From: Bacteroidales bacterium
GTDB taxonomy: Bacteria > Bacteroidota > Bacteroidia > Bacteroidales > UBA932
Assembly: GCA_016281015.1 (NCBI GenBank)
Contig: JAEEHS010000020.1
Coordinates: 1 to 64,000, forward strand
Direction of reading: 5' to 3'
DNA length: 64,000 nucleotides
Numbering within the stretch: the stretch's first letter is position 1; each line of letters opens with the position of its first letter. The translations under genes and the position numbers were made by a program. Shown here piece after piece: positions 47,256 to 56,379 of this stretch. The notes beneath the pieces were generated by a model, which was not told the origin of the DNA, searched no databases, and saw only the letters and a program-made list of their open reading frames with translations.

Positions 47256-49034
47256 TTAAATGCGCCCCAAACGCTCTGCGGCGAATCCCATGCGGCGGGC
47301 GAACTCGCGCCGGCCGATGAAAGAGAGGATGGCGGCGATACCGAGTCCGGAAGCAGCACCGGTGAGCGCCAGCCGCAGGGCGTTCATCACCTTTCCCATC
47401 GGGTATTCCCGCATCTTGATGTACGCCTCGAGCGCCGTCTCCAGGGCGGCAGCTTCCATGGACCCGCGATAAGGATCCAGGTCATCGAAACCGAAGGCCG
47501 CACCGCTGATGTATTGGCAGACCTCGAAACAGTTCTCGTAGTGGTCCTCTTTCCAGAACTTGTCCACATCCTTGGCCAGGAAGGGGGCGGTCAGCGTGTC
47601 GTCGTACACCTTCGCCCGCGGATCGGCCGGCCGGTCCGAAGGCTTGGCGGCGATGGCCGCACCGGCCTTGACCCCGTAGGCTTCGAACTCGGAAGGGGCG
47701 ATGAAGAGATAGGACGCAATGGTCCAGAAATCCGACACGAAACTCGCACGCTCCTTGACCAGCGCGACAACGTCCTGGACATACTCGCGTGTGAAGATAT
47801 GGTTACGGAAATCAGCACCGGCCCCTTCGAACGCGGCGCCTGCCGTCAGTGCCTGGCAGGGGCAGTCCACGACCTTCATGCCGTGACTTTCCAGCACCGG
47901 AATAAAGAGATCTGTCAGTTCGGCATCCGTCTTGAGTCGCAGATACTCTTTGTTGTACCACTTGGCCTTTTCCGGATTGAACTTGGCCCCGGCTTTCTGG
48001 ACCTTGTCCAGCGAGAAAGCCTGCACCAGTTCCTCCAGGGTAAACATCTCCCGGTCATCTCCGGGGTTCCATCCCAGCATGGCCAGCAGGTTGACAAAGG
48101 CTTCCGGGAAGTACCCGTCTTCGCGGTATCCGCGGGACACTTCTCCGGTCTCGGGGTTCTTCCAGGAAAGCGGGAAGACCGGAAAGCCCAGCTTGTCGCC
48201 GTCCCGTTTGGAGAGTTTTCCGTTGCCGATGGGCTTCAGCAGCAGGGACAGGTGGGCAAAGCGCGGCATGGTATCGGACCATCCGAACGCTTCGTACAGC
48301 AGATAGTGCAGCGGCAGGGAAGGAAGCCACTCCTCGCCTCGGATCACCTCGGTGATTTCCATCAGGTGGTCGTCCACGATGTTCGCGAGGTGGTAGGTCG
48401 GCAGCTCGTCCGCCCGTTTCCAGAGCACCTTGTCGTCGAGGGTGTCGGTGTTGACTTCGATATGGCCCCGGATGAGATCGTCCATGGCGACGATCCGGCC
48501 CACGGGCATCTTGAATCGCACGGTCCAGTCGGTTGTCTCGCAGAGCAGGCGCTCTACCTCCTCGGCGGGAAGGGTCAGGGAATTGCGGAGCTCTTTCCGG
48601 CTGACGCTGTTGTAGATAAAGGTCTGTCCCTCTTTTTCCGCGGCTTCCCGGCGCGCATTGAGCTCTTCCGCCGAATCAAAGGCATAGTAGGCCCATCCGG
48701 CGCGGACCAGCTGCTCGGCATACTGCCGGTAAATCGGACGTCGCTGGCTCTGGCGGTAAGGCGCATGCGGATGCTTTGCGGAAGCGGTCTCGACAACCTT
48801 TCCGTCCGCATCCACCCCTTCGTCCGGGACGATGCCGCACCAGCGGAGTGCCTCGATGATGTACGCTTCTGCGCCGGGCACGAAACGGTGGGAATCGGTA
48901 TCTTCGATGCGAAGGATAAAGTCACCGCCGCGCTGCTTGGCGTAGAGATAATTATAAAGGGCTGTCCGGACGCCGCCCATGTGGAGCGGACCGGTCGGGG
49001 AGGGAGCGAATCTGACGCGTGTTCTTCTTTCCAT
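47256..49034 (-). CDS. gltX: glutamyl-tRNA synthetase
   Basis: 592 residues. VRFAPSPTGPLHMGGVRTALYNYLYAK holds the class I HIGH-type motif. YHLANIVDDHLMEITEVIRGEEWLPS and the KMSKS-type GNGKLSKRDGDKLGF follow. It charges tRNA(Glu) (and possibly tRNA(Gln)) with glutamate. It is longer than the usual roughly 500 residues, with an added region before the C-terminal anticodon-binding helices. It starts 2 bp after ftsZ and so appears to be part of the division operon. Its last 266 bp are duplicated at 44533-44798. Confidence 0.95.
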   Translation of the reverse strand: MERRTRVRFAPSPTGPLHMGGVRTALYNYLYAKQRGGDFILRIEDTDSHRFVPGAEAYIIEALRWCGIVPDEGVDADGKVVETASAKHPHAPYRQSQRRPIYRQYAEQLVRAGWAYYAFDSAEELNARREAAEKEGQTFIYNSVSRKELRNSLTLPAEEVERLLCETTDWTVRFKMPVGRIVAMDDLIRGHIEVNTDTLDDKVLWKRADELPTYHLANIVDDHLMEITEVIRGEEWLPSLPLHYLLYEAFGWSDTMPRFAHLSLLLKPIGNGKLSKRDGDKLGFPVFPLSWKNPETGEVSRGYREDGYFPEAFVNLLAMLGWNPGDDREMFTLEELVQAFSLDKVQKAGAKFNPEKAKWYNKEYLRLKTDAELTDLFIPVLESHGMKVVDCPCQALTAGAAFEGAGADFRNHIFTREYVQDVVALVKERASFVSDFWTIASYLFIAPSEFEAYGVKAGAAIAAKPSDRPADPRAKVYDDTLTAPFLAKDVDKFWKEDHYENCFEVCQYISGAAFGFDDLDPYRGSMEAAALETALEAYIKMREYPMGKVMNALRLALTGAASGLGIAAILSFIGRREFARRMGFAAERLGRI

Positions 49035-49036
49035 AC

Positions 49037-50281
49037 TTACTGTTTTTTCTCCAGGTGGGCCCGGCGGATGGCCGGAATATTCTCAAGCGAGGCGATGGCG
49101 TCTCCGGGCTGGACGAACAGCGGCGGCCGTTCGCTGTACTGGAAACGGCGTCCGGCGTCGGTCTGGGTGAAGCCGACTTTGATGGTCGGGACATCCTGCA
49201 GATGGATTTCCCCTTCCGTTACGGGCCTTTCCCAGACAAAATCCTGGTCGATGATGACGAGATTCCCAAGCTCCACATTGACGCCGAGATCTCCGAGCCG
49301 GCCCATCTCGAAGCCGGTGACGATGGCCGTAATGCGGACCTTGTCCCCGAATTCGGGATCGTCTTCCCAGATGATGCCCTTCTTGAAGTGATTGGCGTTG
49401 CCGGTGTATTCCGAGATCATGTCATCGATCTTTTCCAGGTCGGACATCTTGGCGCCGCGGTCGTTGTTGCCCGTGGTGATGTTGACGAGGACATTCTTGG
49501 CGGTCTTCAGGTCGAAGTCATTCAGCAGCGGGCTTTCGAAGGCCCCGCTGACGGCATCGCGGAGGCGGTTTTCCCCGCTTCCTTCGCCGCTACCCATCAG
49601 GGCCATGCCGCTGTCCCGCATCATCTTGCAGACATCGTTGAAGTCGACATTGATGTAACCCGGTTTGTTGATGACCTCGATGATGCCCCGCACGGCCGTC
49701 GCCAGCACCTCGTCCGCTTTCGGGAAGGCTTCCTGGATGAGGGTGTCGCCAAAGAACTCATAGAGTTTTTCGTTGTTGATAATCAGCAGGCTGTCCACGC
49801 ATTTTTCCAGTTCGTGGATTCCGTCGATCGCCTTGGACTGGGACTCATTGCCTTCGTTCTTGAAGGGAATGGTCACCACGGCGACGGTCAGAATGCCGCG
49901 GTCCTTTGCCATCTTGGCAATGACCGGCGCGGCGCCCGTCCCGGTGCCGCCGCCCATGCCTGCGGTGATGAACAGCATCTTGGTCCCGTTGTCCAGCGCC
50001 TTGCGGGCGATGTCATCCTGGGATTCGAGGGCGGCGTTGCGGCCGGCCGTCGGGTCCGTCCCGGCGCCCAGTCCGTTCGAGCCCATCTGGATCTTGATGG
50101 GAACTTCACTGGTCAGCAAGGCCTGCGCATCGGTGTTGCAGACGATGAAGCAGCATCCCTGGATATTCTGGCGGTACATGTAGTTGACAGCATTGCAACC
50201 GCCGCCGCCGACTCCGATCACTTTGATGTGGGCGTTTTCGCTCGTCCAGTCGTTGGGAAGAATGTTGTAGTCGTTGTCCAT
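49037..50281 (-). CDS. ftsZ: cell division protein FtsZ
   Basis: 414 residues. The tubulin-like GTPase motifs are present: VIGVGGGGCNAVNYMY, NTDAQAL, and the G-box ITAGMGGGTGTGAAPVIA. So are the nucleotide-contacting TIPFKNEG and the T7 loop NVDFNDV that completes the GTPase site. A linker of about 70 residues leads to a C-terminal IPAIRRAHLEKK segment, the likely docking peptide for FtsA. FtsZ polymerises into the division ring. It lies 3 bp after ftsA. Confidence 0.97.
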   Translation of the reverse strand: MDNDYNILPNDWTSENAHIKVIGVGGGGCNAVNYMYRQNIQGCCFIVCNTDAQALLTSEVPIKIQMGSNGLGAGTDPTAGRNAALESQDDIARKALDNGTKMLFITAGMGGGTGTGAAPVIAKMAKDRGILTVAVVTIPFKNEGNESQSKAIDGIHELEKCVDSLLIINNEKLYEFFGDTLIQEAFPKADEVLATAVRGIIEVINKPGYINVDFNDVCKMMRDSGMALMGSGEGSGENRLRDAVSGAFESPLLNDFDLKTAKNVLVNITTGNNDRGAKMSDLEKIDDMISEYTGNANHFKKGIIWEDDPEFGDKVRITAIVTGFEMGRLGDLGVNVELGNLVIIDQDFVWERPVTEGEIHLQDVPTIKVGFTQTDAGRRFQYSERPPLFVQPGDAIASLENIPAIRRAHLEKKQ

Positions 50282-50284
50282 ATG

Positions 50285-51745
50285 CTATTCCTCATTCATT
50301 TTATCGTATAACGTGTAGCCGAAGTTTCGGACCTTCTCGACGCCCTTCTGGAACCAGGTAATCTTGTTCGGGGTCTTCTCGCTTTTCTTGACTTTGGTCT
50401 TGATCGGTTTCGGTTTGACGACTTCTTCGCCGAAGTCTTCCGGGGCGAGGAGCGTGCCGGTTTCTCCCTGGCTGAGTTCTTCGTCCGTCACGGTATTCTG
50501 GACGGTCACTTCCACTTCCACCGTCTCGGCCTCTTCCTCTTTCTTCTCCTGCGATTCGGGAATGCTGACACAGTCGGGCATCCGGTCGTCCTTGGCGGCG
50601 AGGACCATGCCGATGGCCGCGGCGGCGGAGGGGTTGTTGTAGATGCCGTTTCCGGCGGCTGCCGTGAACTGGTATTTCGGATAGCCGATGCGGACTTCGT
50701 AGCCGGACATGTCCTTGACGAGGTTCCCCAGGTTCGCCAGCAGGGCGCCGCCCCCGGTGAGGACGATGCCGCTGCGGATTTCGTTCTGGAGACCGCTCTG
50801 CTGGATGGAGTAGAGGACGGCATCGAGAATCTCCCGCATCCGGCAGTCGATGATCTCGGAGATGTATTTGACACTGACTTCTTTATACGGTTCGGTCAGG
50901 CGGATCTGCAGGACCTTTTCGCTGAGGGAGGCCAGTTTGTTCGGCAGGCAGGCGCCGAAGCGCTTCTTGATCTTCTCGGCCAGGTCTTCCGAAATGGACA
51001 GTTCCGAACGGATGTCCTGGGTGAGGGCGCGCCCGCCGAAGGGGATGGACGCGTAGTAGCGCATGATGCCGTCGTGGTAGATGGCGGTCGAGGTGACGCC
51101 GGCACCGATATCCACCAGCGCGACGCCGCTCTGCATCTCGTCCCGGGACAGGACGGTCTTTGCGACGACGTCCGGCAGGAAGTACTTCTTGGCCACGGCG
51201 ATTTCCATACTGTTGAAAATCTTGTCCAGGGCGGTCGTGGCGCGGCGGCTGCCGATAAAGACCTTGAAATTGCCTTCCAGTGTGTCCGAAAGGGTGCCGA
51301 CGACGTCGCTCTCCATCAGGCAGATCTGGCTGTCGACCGAGAAAGACTGGGCAACGGCTCCGTACATCACCTGGCTGTCCGGATTCGGCAGCGGATAGGT
51401 CTCCAGCGCGATGGCTTTCAGGGATGCGACTTCCTCTTCGGAGATGTACTCGTCGCCCTGGCCGCGGTCGATGCGGGCGCTGGCCGTAATCTGCTCGACC
51501 TCGCTCCGGGGCATGCCGACCACCACCTGGAGAATCTTGATCATCAGTTCCTCTTCCGCCTCGCGGATGGCGTTTTTCAGCGGAAGGGACGCTTTCATCG
51601 GATTGGCGATCATGCTCGAACGGATACCGTCCGAAGGCGTTTCCTTGTAATAGACGATCTGCACGTCGTCGCCACAGACGCGGGCCACGCAGAGGCCGAA
51701 TTTGGAGGATCCCAGATCGATGGATGCAATATATCTTTCTTCCAT
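50285..51745 (-). CDS. ftsA: cell division protein FtsA
   Basis: 486 residues with the start at 51745 (MEERYIASIDLGSSKFG). The upstream extension overlaps ftsQ and is not conserved. Actin-fold motifs: SIDLGSSKFGLCVARV (phosphate 1), VALVDIGAGVTSTAIYHDG (phosphate 2), and IVLTGGGALLANLGNLVKD (adenosine). After the core an acidic, Thr/Val-rich linker of about 80 residues leads to a basic C-terminal helix (ITWFQKGVEKVRNFGYTLYD) that could be the membrane-targeting helix. FtsA anchors FtsZ to the membrane. Confidence 0.95.
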   Translation of the reverse strand: MEERYIASIDLGSSKFGLCVARVCGDDVQIVYYKETPSDGIRSSMIANPMKASLPLKNAIREAEEELMIKILQVVVGMPRSEVEQITASARIDRGQGDEYISEEEVASLKAIALETYPLPNPDSQVMYGAVAQSFSVDSQICLMESDVVGTLSDTLEGNFKVFIGSRRATTALDKIFNSMEIAVAKKYFLPDVVAKTVLSRDEMQSGVALVDIGAGVTSTAIYHDGIMRYYASIPFGGRALTQDIRSELSISEDLAEKIKKRFGACLPNKLASLSEKVLQIRLTEPYKEVSVKYISEIIDCRMREILDAVLYSIQQSGLQNEIRSGIVLTGGGALLANLGNLVKDMSGYEVRIGYPKYQFTAAAGNGIYNNPSAAAAIGMVLAAKDDRMPDCVSIPESQEKKEEEAETVEVEVTVQNTVTDEELSQGETGTLLAPEDFGEEVVKPKPIKTKVKKSEKTPNKITWFQKGVEKVRNFGYTLYDKMNEE

Positions 51746-51752
51746 ATCTTGA

Positions 51753-52523
51753 TTATTTCTGTCTGCAAACAATTTGTCCCCGGTAACGCAGGTCTACGAC
51801 GCGGTAGCATTCATTCTCCCGGGAGGGGACGATGCTCTCGTAATAGCGGGCCATCAGGCGGAACTTCTCCTCAAAGCGTTCCGGCTGGCCGAAGAGAAAA
51901 CGCTCTTTCCCTTCGCGCGGGTAGAAAGTCAGTTCACCCTTGTGGCCCACGCGTATCTGGCAGATGTTCTCTTCCCAGACGCTTCCTTTCATCCAGCGGG
52001 TCAGCGAGAGGACTTTCATCAGCCAGGGGTCGCTGGACAGGTCTCCCTTGAAGCCGCGTTCGATATTGAGCGGAATCTCTCCGTCTACGACCGGCACCCG
52101 GACGGCAAAGCGTGACTGGAGCGGGAAGACATAGCCGCTCTCGTCAGCATAGTAGCCGTTGGTCCCATCCTGGAAACGGACCACAGGCTCGCGCTGGGTC
52201 AGGCGGATGTGGATATAACCGTCATCCGTCAGGTAGGCCAGGCTGCGGCGGACGGCGCCCTTCCCGTCCATAATCTTTTCGATGCGGTCGAGGTTCACGC
52301 TGTCCAGGGGAAGGCCGACATAGACCCCGTAATCTTTCATCCAGGCTTTCACATCTTCCGGAGCGACGAAACGGCGGAGCAGCGAGTCGGCCACTTCCAC
52401 CTTCACGCCCTGACAGGTACGGCTCCTTCGCGAGGCGGCGGCAAGGCGGGCAGACACCAGCCATACCCCCGCGAAAAGAGCGAGGGCACCAAGTCCCAAT
52501 ATGCGCCTCCAGAAGGGACTCAT
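51753..52523 (-). CDS. ftsQ: cell division protein FtsQ
   Basis: 256 residues with one N-terminal membrane helix (ILGLGALALFAGVWLVSARLA), then a POTRA-like region (CQGVKVEVADSLLRRFVAPEDVKAWMKD ... SVNLDRIEKIMDGKGAVRRSLAYL) and the beta domain (IHIRLTQREPVVRFQDG, ESGYVFPLQSRFAVRVPVVDGEI). Position between murC and ftsA agrees. It scaffolds the divisome in the periplasm. It overlaps murC by four bases. Confidence 0.88.
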   Translation of the reverse strand: MSPFWRRILGLGALALFAGVWLVSARLAAASRRSRTCQGVKVEVADSLLRRFVAPEDVKAWMKDYGVYVGLPLDSVNLDRIEKIMDGKGAVRRSLAYLTDDGYIHIRLTQREPVVRFQDGTNGYYADESGYVFPLQSRFAVRVPVVDGEIPLNIERGFKGDLSSDPWLMKVLSLTRWMKGSVWEENICQIRVGHKGELTFYPREGKERFLFGQPERFEEKFRLMARYYESIVPSRENECYRVVDLRYRGQIVCRQK

Positions 52524-53866
52524 AGCCTGCTTTTGAGAAGTTCGGTAATGGGAGCGATGAACCGGTCGATGTCACCGGCCCCGAAACTCACAAGGACGTC
52601 CAGCGGCTCCCGGGACAGGTAGTCCAGGAGTTGCTCTTTCAGCAGAAGCACTTTCTCGCAGCGGATATCTTGATAGATCAGGTCGGCGCTGACCCCGGGG
52701 ATGGGCTCTTCCCGCGCCGGATAGATGGGCAGCAGGATCACTTTGTCCGCGAGGCTCAGCGCTGCGGCAAACTCCGATGCAAAATCCCGTGTCCGGGTAT
52801 ACAGATGCGGCTGGAAAATGGCCGTGATCCGGCGTCCTGGGAAAATGTCGCGCATCGAAGAGAGCGCCGTGGAGAGTTCCGCCGGATGGTGGGCATAGTC
52901 GTCGATGTAGGACAGTTTCGGCGTATGGACATGCAGCTCCAGACGCCGTTTGACGCCTTCGAAACTGCCGACAGCTGCGCGGATGGCTTCCGGCGCGATG
53001 CCGTAGCACAGGGCGATGGCCGAAGCGGCGATGGCGTTCTCGGCATTGACCCAGCCGGGTGTTCCGACTTTCATCTCACGGATGACGCCGCCGCTGTAGT
53101 GGAGGTCGAAGATGAAGCGGCCGAGTGCGTCCGGGTGGGCGTTGGTGCCGTAGAAATCGGCGGCAGGGTCGTCGTAGTGATAAGTCAGGATCCGGGCCTT
53201 CGTGTCCTGAGACGTCAGGTCCAGCCCTTTCTTGGCGATGAGCGTGCCGCTGACCTGGGAGGCGAATGCCTTGAAGGCTTCGACCACATGGGCCTTGTCG
53301 CCGTAGATGTCCAGATGGTCCGCGTCCATGGCCGTGATGACGGCGATTTCCGGGAAGAGCTGGAGGAAGGAGCGGTCGAATTCGTCCGCTTCCGCGACGA
53401 CGGTCGGCGTGTGACTCATCAGCAGGTTGGTCCCGTAGTTCCGGGAAATGCCGCCGAGGAAGGCCGAGCAGCCTTCGCCACAGTGGGTCAGGATGTGGGC
53501 CGTCAGGGTGGAAGTGGTCGTCTTTCCATGGGTGCCGGCGACAGCGAGGCAGCGCTGTCCCCGGGCAATCTCGCCGAGGGCGCGGGAGCGTTTGATCAGC
53601 CGGTAGCCCCGTTCCCGGACGGCTTTCATTTCGCCCAGGTCTTCCGGAACGGCGGGGGTGTAGATGACGAGGGTCTCCTCGACGTCGGCGGGAATCGCCT
53701 GCGGGAGGTCCTCATAATGGACGGGAATCCCTTCCTGGATGAGTTTTCCGGTCAGTTCGGAAGGTGTACGGTCATAGCCCGACACTTCATAGCCTTTGAA
53801 CTTGAAGTAACGGGCGAGGGCGCTCATGCCGATGCCTCCGATGCCGATGAAATAAACGTTTTTCAT
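52520..53866 (-). CDS. murC: UDP-N-acetylmuramate--L-alanine ligase
   Basis: 448 residues. N-terminal Rossmann-type FIGIGGIGMSALARYFKFKGYEVSGYD, the ATP-binding loop AVAGTHGKTTTSTLTAHIL, the central EADEFDRSFLQL, and VFIDDYAHHP-like YIDDYAHHPAELSTAL mark MurC. It adds L-Ala to UDP-MurNAc in the cytoplasm, the first step of stem peptide synthesis. It overlaps murG and ftsQ by four bases each. Confidence 0.96.
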   Translation of the reverse strand: MKNVYFIGIGGIGMSALARYFKFKGYEVSGYDRTPSELTGKLIQEGIPVHYEDLPQAIPADVEETLVIYTPAVPEDLGEMKAVRERGYRLIKRSRALGEIARGQRCLAVAGTHGKTTTSTLTAHILTHCGEGCSAFLGGISRNYGTNLLMSHTPTVVAEADEFDRSFLQLFPEIAVITAMDADHLDIYGDKAHVVEAFKAFASQVSGTLIAKKGLDLTSQDTKARILTYHYDDPAADFYGTNAHPDALGRFIFDLHYSGGVIREMKVGTPGWVNAENAIAASAIALCYGIAPEAIRAAVGSFEGVKRRLELHVHTPKLSYIDDYAHHPAELSTALSSMRDIFPGRRITAIFQPHLYTRTRDFASEFAAALSLADKVILLPIYPAREEPIPGVSADLIYQDIRCEKVLLLKEQLLDYLSREPLDVLVSFGAGDIDRFIAPITELLKSRL

Positions 53867-54990
53867 ACCAGTTTGTATACTTCGTCTGCAATGATTTGTC
53901 CGGCCTCGCGAAGGGCCATGGAAAGGGCGTTGCGCTCCAGGACGGCGATGCGCTCCGGGTCCCGGGTGAGCCGGATGGCCTCGTCAAGCAGTTTCTCGGG
54001 CGCATCGGCGTCCTTCACAAGAAGGGCGGCGTCCCGCCTGACCAGGGCCATGGCATTATGGGTCTGATGGTCTTCCGCCACGTTCGGCGAGGGAACGAAG
54101 ATGGTGGCCTTGCCCATGGCGCAGAGTTCCGAGACGGTACTGGCGCCGCTGCGGGAAACCACTACATCCGCTGCCGCATAGGCGAGGTCCATCCGGGCAA
54201 TGAAATCGTAGTGCCGGATAAAGGGCAGGTCTTTCCCTTCCAGGAAGCCGTCAATATCTTTCTTGTAGTATTTCCCGCACTGCCAGATCACCTCCACGTT
54301 TTCCCTTCCGGGGCAGCCTTCGCGGATCCAGCGTTTCATCGAACGGTTGAGGGTGCCGCTTCCGAGGCTGCCCCCAACGATAAACAGATGCTTCTTATCG
54401 GGGTCCAGCCCATAGTATTCCATCGCCTCCGCCCTCATCTGGACTGTCGGAGGAATGGATACTTCCTTCCGGATGGGATTGCCGCTGAGGACAAGCTTCT
54501 CTTTCGGGAAAAAGCGCTCCATCCCTTCGTAGGCGACACAGATCCGCTGGACCCGTTTCCCGAGAATCTTGTTGGTCAGTCCGGCGAAGCCGTTCTGCTC
54601 CTGGATCAGGGCGGGGATACCGAGGGACGTGGCTGCCCATAGCAGCGGGGCGCTGGCGTAGCCGCCGACCCCGATGGCGACGTCCGGCTTGAATTCCCGG
54701 ATGATTTTTTTCGCCGCTCGGATACTGGAAAGGACTTTCAGGGGAATCTGGACATCATTGACGATGTTTTTCCAGGAAAGCTGCCGCTGCATGCCGACAA
54801 TCGGCAGCCCGATGATCCGGTAGCCCGCCTGGGGAACTTTCTCCATTTCCATTTTCCCTTCCGCGCCGACGAAAAGGATCTCCGTTTCAGGACAGAGTGC
54901 CTTGAGGGTGTTCGCAATCGAGATGGCCGGAAAGATGTGACCTCCCGTGCCGCCTCCGCTGATAATGGCTCTGATGGGTTTGTACTGCAT
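53863..54990 (-). CDS. murG: UDP-N-acetylglucosamine--lipid I GlcNAc transferase MurG
   Basis: 375 residues from ATG 54990. A GTG at 54996, which would overlap the ftsW stop (GTGA), is an equally possible start adding two residues. Motifs: AIISGGGTGGHIFPAISIA, PDVAIGVGGYASAPLLWAAT, LIQEQNGFAGLTNKILGK, VVSRSGASTVSELCAMGKATIFVPSPNVAEDHQTHNAMAL. It converts lipid I to lipid II at the inner face of the membrane. Confidence 0.95.
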   Translation of the reverse strand: MQYKPIRAIISGGGTGGHIFPAISIANTLKALCPETEILFVGAEGKMEMEKVPQAGYRIIGLPIVGMQRQLSWKNIVNDVQIPLKVLSSIRAAKKIIREFKPDVAIGVGGYASAPLLWAATSLGIPALIQEQNGFAGLTNKILGKRVQRICVAYEGMERFFPKEKLVLSGNPIRKEVSIPPTVQMRAEAMEYYGLDPDKKHLFIVGGSLGSGTLNRSMKRWIREGCPGRENVEVIWQCGKYYKKDIDGFLEGKDLPFIRHYDFIARMDLAYAAADVVVSRSGASTVSELCAMGKATIFVPSPNVAEDHQTHNAMALVRRDAALLVKDADAPEKLLDEAIRLTRDPERIAVLERNALSMALREAGQIIADEVYKLV

Positions 54991-54992
54991 AA

Positions 54993-56378
54993 TCACGGTT
55001 CTGATTCCAGGTTGTCCAAATCGTTGAGGGAGTCGCGGACATCGTCCGGTGTCCGGGTGATGATCGGCTCGGCTTTCTCCTCGCGAAGGGCCATGTTCTC
55101 CCGCGCGTCTTTCGAGATGGACAGCAGGATGCCGAAGACCATGGAAAAGACCAGGAAGGAATTGGTTCCATGGCTCACGAGCGGCAGGGTCTGCCCGGTC
55201 TGGGGAACCAGGGGGAGATGGACATTGACCGCCATGTGCATGAAGGCCTGGCCGACGATGAGGATAATGAGGCCCGAGACGAGGACCTTGTCGTAGTATT
55301 TGTCACATTCCTTGGCGACCAGGGTGCCCCGCGCCAGGAGACTGAAAAACAGCAGGATGATGACGATGGCTCCCAGAATGCCCGTCTCTTCGATGATAAA
55401 ACTGAAAATGTAGTCGCCGAAGATCACCGGGACGGCATATTTCTGGGTGCTTCGCCCGAAGCCTTTTCCGACGAGCCCCCCCTCCTGGATGGCCAGCATG
55501 GCGCCGACCGGCTGGTTCAGCTCATCCTTGATGCGGTTGAAGTCGTTGGATCCCCGCGGGTAGTAATCCAGGGAATCGAGTTTGTGGAGTTTGTCGTCCA
55601 TGACGCGGCTGACGGCCGTGTCCAGACGGGAGGTCTTGATAAGACCGACCTTGTGAGCCCCGAAAATGAGCAGGATGATCAGCGCGGCGATACCGCCGAT
55701 GGCAAAGACCTCCTTCATGTCGATGCCGCCGACCATCAGCATCAGGACCATGATCAGGAAGAGGAAGATGGCCGACGAGTTCGAGCCCATCATCACCATG
55801 CCCGTCACCAACAGGATGGGACCGTAGAGATAGAAGCATTTCCGGCCGAAGGCGCCGTCCAGCCACCCAAGGCGGGGATGCAGCGAGGCAATCCTGCTGC
55901 TGAGACGCAGTTCGTCGTTCTTGAACGCGTCCAGCGCCCAGGCCAGGTACATGATCATCATGACCTTGACGAACTCGTAGACATGGATTTGTTTCCCCAT
56001 CACGACCAGTATCCGCCGGGCGCCGTTGATGTCGCCGGCACGGACCAGGCCGAGATTGAGGTTGAACACCAGAATCAGCAGGATGGCGAAACTGAGGATG
56101 AAGCCCAGGGAGGATACCCGGTGGTACAGGCTGCTCTTTCCGAAGAGATAGAACGCGAACATCAGCGCTACGCCGATTCCCACGATGACCAGCTGGTTCA
56201 TCATGATGCTGATCCGGTCTGTCCCGGTTTCCAGCGCCAGTTTTGGCGTAGAAGAGAAAACAGAGATGACCGAGATGAGCATGAGGAACAGGGCGACCAT
56301 CAGGATCACCTTGTCTCCGCTGAAACGGTCCATCCAGTTCCAGATCGTGCGGGGGGCTGCTGCGTTCTCTTTATCCAT
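54993..56378 (-). CDS. ftsW: SEDS peptidoglycan glycosyltransferase FtsW
   Basis: 461 residues with about ten membrane helices. Family segments are GSNSSAIFLFLIMVLMLMVGG, LNQPVGAMLAIQEGGLVGKGFGRSTQKYAVP, DYIFSFIIEETGILGAIVIILLF and LPQTGQTLPLVSHGTNS-like LVPQTGQTLPLVSHGTNSF. FtsW polymerises lipid II at the septum with FtsI. A hydrophilic loop of about 45 residues and a charged C-terminal tail (EEKAEPIITRTPDDVRDSLND) extend it beyond the usual length. Its start is 1 bp after the murD stop. Confidence 0.94.
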   Translation of the reverse strand: MDKENAAAPRTIWNWMDRFSGDKVILMVALFLMLISVISVFSSTPKLALETGTDRISIMMNQLVIVGIGVALMFAFYLFGKSSLYHRVSSLGFILSFAILLILVFNLNLGLVRAGDINGARRILVVMGKQIHVYEFVKVMMIMYLAWALDAFKNDELRLSSRIASLHPRLGWLDGAFGRKCFYLYGPILLVTGMVMMGSNSSAIFLFLIMVLMLMVGGIDMKEVFAIGGIAALIILLIFGAHKVGLIKTSRLDTAVSRVMDDKLHKLDSLDYYPRGSNDFNRIKDELNQPVGAMLAIQEGGLVGKGFGRSTQKYAVPVIFGDYIFSFIIEETGILGAIVIILLFFSLLARGTLVAKECDKYYDKVLVSGLIILIVGQAFMHMAVNVHLPLVPQTGQTLPLVSHGTNSFLVFSMVFGILLSISKDARENMALREEKAEPIITRTPDDVRDSLNDLDNLESEP

Positions 56379-56379
56379 C

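Noticed and set aside
47514..49391. 625-codon plus-strand ORF opposite gltX and part of ftsZ
   Set aside because: It crosses two certain genes on the minus strand and has no domain. Similar plus-strand shadows run along the whole dcw cluster (for example 52631-54067, 55170-56405, 60523-62382).
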